From NCBI RefSeq assembly GCF_901538355.1, contig NZ_LR593887.1, forward strand, positions 1,216,920 to 1,280,919: a DNA stretch of 64,000 nt. Direction: 5' to 3'. Within the stretch, counting starts at the first letter, position 1; each line of letters opens with the position of its first letter. Under the pieces are notes generated by a model that saw nothing but the letters and a program-made list of their open reading frames with translations, ran no database searches and was not told where the DNA came from. Below are positions 60,662 through 64,000 of this stretch, in pieces. The translations under genes were made by a program, and so were the position numbers. This DNA comes from Tuwongella immobilis (GTDB taxonomy: Bacteria > Planctomycetota > Planctomycetia > Gemmatales > Gemmataceae).

Positions 60662-61474
60662 ATGGACGTTCCGCGACTGGCATTCATCGGGTTTGATGCG
60701 TCGGAATTGGCATTTCTTCGGGAATCGTTGCCGGCGGATGTTCCGGTGATGGCGTCGGAGATGCTGCCTCGCATCCGCCTGATGGACGGTCGTTTGGAAA
60801 TGGAATCGCCGTTGCGAGACCGATTGGTCCCCATTTCTGCCGTGGTTTTCCACGGAATCTTCGAGCACGACCTCGATTTTCTCGCTGCCTTGGTGCTGTG
60901 GGGCGGCCCCTGTTTCCCGGCACCTCAAGCCATGCTCGATTGCCGATTGCGACTCCCCGGATTGGTCCGCGCCTTGGCCATCTCCCGATTCGCGGGGCCA
61001 CCGCGAGGGTTTCTGTCGCCCGGCGTTAGCGTCGCGCCAACCACACCCCAGGTGGCCAAGTGGGGCAACTGGCATTGCGGCGAAAACAAGGAACGCATCG
61101 ATTCCCCCTGGACCGCCCACGAGCCAACCTTGGTGGAGCCGTTCTTCGCCGGGGACGCGGTGCGAGTGCTGATGCTCGGCGAGCAGATGTGGCAGATTCG
61201 CTTGACTGGCACCGATTGGCGCAAGTCGGTGCATGGCCCCGGAGCGGCGATGATGCCCATGGATGCCGAACTCGCCGACGATACTCGCACCATCCGCGAC
61301 GCCTTGGGGCTGAGCATTCTCGCCAATGATTATATGGTCACCCCCACCGGCGAGCGTCGCTTGTTGGAGGTCAATCATATTCCCAGCGTCACCTGTTTCC
61401 CCGAAGTCTGGCGGGCCTACCGCGATGTCGTGCGTGATTGGCTGATGCGCATGGTAATTCCGACGTTTCGATAA
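60662..61474 (+). CDS. ATP-grasp-like protein of unknown function
   Basis: A 270-residue protein. The first 130 residues are an alpha/beta region (PRLAFIGFDASELAFLRE) I cannot assign. The second half resembles the ATP-grasp fold of RimK-type ligases: VEPFFAGDAVRVLMLGEQMWQIRL, TDWRKSVHGPGAAMM, LGLSILANDYMVT and the final LLEVNHIPSV, where Glu and Asn are the usual metal ligands. The N-terminal P-loop-like ATP strand pair is short or lost. The start at 60662 has GGGGAGA eight bases upstream. Substrates are unknown; neighbours give no clue. Confidence 0.68.
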   Translation: MDVPRLAFIGFDASELAFLRESLPADVPVMASEMLPRIRLMDGRLEMESPLRDRLVPISAVVFHGIFEHDLDFLAALVLWGGPCFPAPQAMLDCRLRLPGLVRALAISRFAGPPRGFLSPGVSVAPTTPQVAKWGNWHCGENKERIDSPWTAHEPTLVEPFFAGDAVRVLMLGEQMWQIRLTGTDWRKSVHGPGAAMMPMDAELADDTRTIRDALGLSILANDYMVTPTGERRLLEVNHIPSVTCFPEVWRAYRDVVRDWLMRMVIPTFR

Positions 61475-61591
61475 TGGTTTGCGTGGTGAGTCGGGCGGTG
61501 AGTCGGGCGGATTCGGACTCGAGACTGGCGATGCGTTCTCGGGCGTGGTACGCTGCCGGGGTGAAACTCTCGCCTTTCTGGGGATTTAGTC

Positions 61592-62947
61592 ATGCGGAAG
61601 CTGCTGTTTTCGGCGGTTCTGATGCTGGTGGCCAGCGTGGGAATCGCCTCGGCCGCCGATCGGCCCAATTTGCTCATCATGATGACCGACGATCAGCGTG
61701 CCGATGCCCTGAGCTGCGCGGGCAATCCAGTGCTGCGCACGCCAAACCTCGACCGCATCGCGGGGGAGGGGGCGCGGTTCCGCAACATGTTTGTTACCAA
61801 TGCGTTATGCGCTCCCAGCCGCGCGACGCTGCTTACCGGGCTGTATTCGCATTCGCACGGGGTCACAGATAACCGCGGTCGAATCGTGCCGCAATCGATT
61901 CCGATGGTCTCCGATCTGCTTCGGAAAGCGGGATACGAAGTCGCGTTCTGCGGGAAGTCCCACCAGGGCAACGCCTTGCGCGATCGGGAATGGGATCACT
62001 ACTTCGGCTATCGCGGTCAGGGGAATTATCTCAAGCCGATGGTTGCGGAAGGCACCAAAGGCAAAGACCTGCCGCGGGATGGGTGGATGGACGATGTCAT
62101 CACCGACGATGCGATTGCCTGGATGAAGCAGCCGCACGAAAAGCCGTTCGCCATGTTCCTGTTCTTCAAAGCGCCGCATCGCAGTTGGACGCCGCCGCCG
62201 CGCCACAAGGATTTGTTCAACAATGTGACGATTCCGCTGCCGAAATTGTGGGATGCAGACCGCAACGCCAAGACGCAAGCCTTTGCGAAAGCGGATAATC
62301 GCATCGGCGACTTTGCCGATGTCAAAGATTTTCAATCCTACGTCAAAGACTACTACCGCACCATCGTCGGTGTGGATGACAACGTGGGGAAAGTGTTTGC
62401 CGCCCTGGAAGCGAACAAGCAGCTCGATTCGACCGCGATTCTGTTCACCAGCGATAACGGATTTTTCCAGGGGGAATGGAAAGCGTTTGACAAGCGGTTC
62501 ATGCACGAACCGTCGATTCGGGTGCCGCTGTTGATGCGCTATCCGGCGAAAATCAAAGCTGGCTCGCTGATCGATCCGATGGTTCTGAATGTGGACATTG
62601 CCCCGACGCTGCTCGATTTGGCCGGACTGCCGGTGCCGGAATCGATGCAGGGCCGCAGTGTGGTGCCATTGTTCGCGGGCACTCCCGCCGATTGGCGGAA
62701 AGATTGGCTGTACGAATATTTCGAATATCCCGCCGAACACAATGTCCGCAAGCATCGCGGGGTGCGAACGGACACCCACAAGCTGATCCATTATTATGAA
62801 TCGCCTGAAGAATGGGAGTTGTACGACCTGTCGAAAGACCCGGACGAGTTGCATAATCTCTACAGGAAGCCCGGCATGGAAGCGTTGACGACGCAGTTGA
62901 AGCAGCGCATCGTCGATCTTCGCAAGCAGACCAACGACCGCGACTGA
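61592..62947 (+). CDS. Type I sulfatase
   Basis: A 451-residue exported sulfatase of the alkaline phosphatase superfamily. A signal peptide (MRKLLFSAVLMLVASVGIASAA) precedes NLLIMMTDDQRADAL with metal-binding Asp residues. The key motif is CAPSRATLLTG at residues 73-83; Cys73 would be converted to formylglycine by an FGE. Other sites are GKSHQGN, VDDNVGKVFAAL and TSDNGFFQGEW with the metal-binding Asp-Asn. It would remove sulfate from sugars or polysaccharides. Planctomycetes carry many such genes. No glycoside hydrolase or transporter gene accompanies it here. Confidence 0.94.
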   Translation: MRKLLFSAVLMLVASVGIASAADRPNLLIMMTDDQRADALSCAGNPVLRTPNLDRIAGEGARFRNMFVTNALCAPSRATLLTGLYSHSHGVTDNRGRIVPQSIPMVSDLLRKAGYEVAFCGKSHQGNALRDREWDHYFGYRGQGNYLKPMVAEGTKGKDLPRDGWMDDVITDDAIAWMKQPHEKPFAMFLFFKAPHRSWTPPPRHKDLFNNVTIPLPKLWDADRNAKTQAFAKADNRIGDFADVKDFQSYVKDYYRTIVGVDDNVGKVFAALEANKQLDSTAILFTSDNGFFQGEWKAFDKRFMHEPSIRVPLLMRYPAKIKAGSLIDPMVLNVDIAPTLLDLAGLPVPESMQGRSVVPLFAGTPADWRKDWLYEYFEYPAEHNVRKHRGVRTDTHKLIHYYESPEEWELYDLSKDPDELHNLYRKPGMEALTTQLKQRIVDLRKQTNDRD

Positions 62948-63011
62948 GCGGATGCGTGGGGATGGGATCGTCGCCCGCATTGGTACCCAATTTTGCAACA
63001 AGGATGAGACA

Positions 63012-64000
<989 letters not shown>

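Noticed and set aside
61486-61509. Two tandem copies of GTGAGTCGGGCG
   Set aside because: Only two 12-base copies between genes; too little to call a repeat element or regulatory array.

Overview
The window looks like a planctomycete chromosome, most likely family Gemmataceae (Gemmata/Tuwongella-like). The evidence is a PSD1-type DUF1553 gene next to a DUF1501 gene, two further DUF1501 genes, a DUF1559 prepilin-like protein, a formylglycine-type sulfatase, a kinase fused to a SUMF1-like domain, an H4MPT-linked C1 cofactor gene (mfnF-like) and a BBP2-type porin. Base composition is moderately GC-rich. I saw no rRNA, tRNA, CRISPR array, insertion sequence or prophage. All assignments come from reading motifs; no database search was run.

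Layout. 1-2.5 kb: end of a DUF1553 gene and a DUF1501 gene. 2.5-6.0 kb (minus): DUF1501, DUF1501, TolB-like propeller, in one operon. 6.4-9.3 kb: YCII-like protein, zinc-ribbon membrane protein, a lipoprotein thioredoxin with long Pro/Ala linkers (minus), and a small secreted Cys protein. 9.5-13.4 kb: DUF1559 protein, lipoprotein, tandem AhpD-like protein, LspA, and a YdcZ-type transporter (minus). 13.4-19.1 kb (minus): a GH10-like protein and an unidentified 1352-residue protein. 19.2-22.9 kb: glycerol kinase, then a PmoA-family/DUF6807 protein and an MfnF-like kinase (both minus). 23.1-39.6 kb: a type II secretion/type IV pilus-like locus with two GspE/PilB ATPases, PilT, GspF, five prepilin-like proteins in GHIJ-like order, and a giant (1571-residue) GspK-like protein.

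39.6-41.0 kb (minus): two secreted proteins sharing an ANGxGN repeat. 41.2-45.3 kb: an S9B dipeptidyl peptidase and the kinase-SUMF1 fusion. 45.4-52.9 kb (minus): CstA, membrane pyrophosphatase, a class IV aminotransferase and a porin. 53.2-55.7 kb: amt-glnK behind a candidate sigma-54 promoter and an NtrC-like site, closed by a strong terminator. 56.0-59.8 kb: a TetR regulator with paired operators, then an FtsX-type permease, ABC ATPase and HlyD-type adaptor with overlapping or near-overlapping genes. 59.8-64 kb: ribulose-phosphate epimerase, an ATP-grasp-like protein, a sulfatase and the start of a penicillin acylase-type hydrolase.

How the genes work together. The clearest units are the pseudopilin locus (assembly ATPases, inner-membrane platform and a full minor-pilin set, with no secretin in view), the nitrogen unit (ammonium channel plus PII), and the self-regulated exporter operon. 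The least explained parts are the giant GspK-like protein, the ANGxGN repeat pair, the 1352-residue protein and the extra domain at the end of the ammonium transporter.
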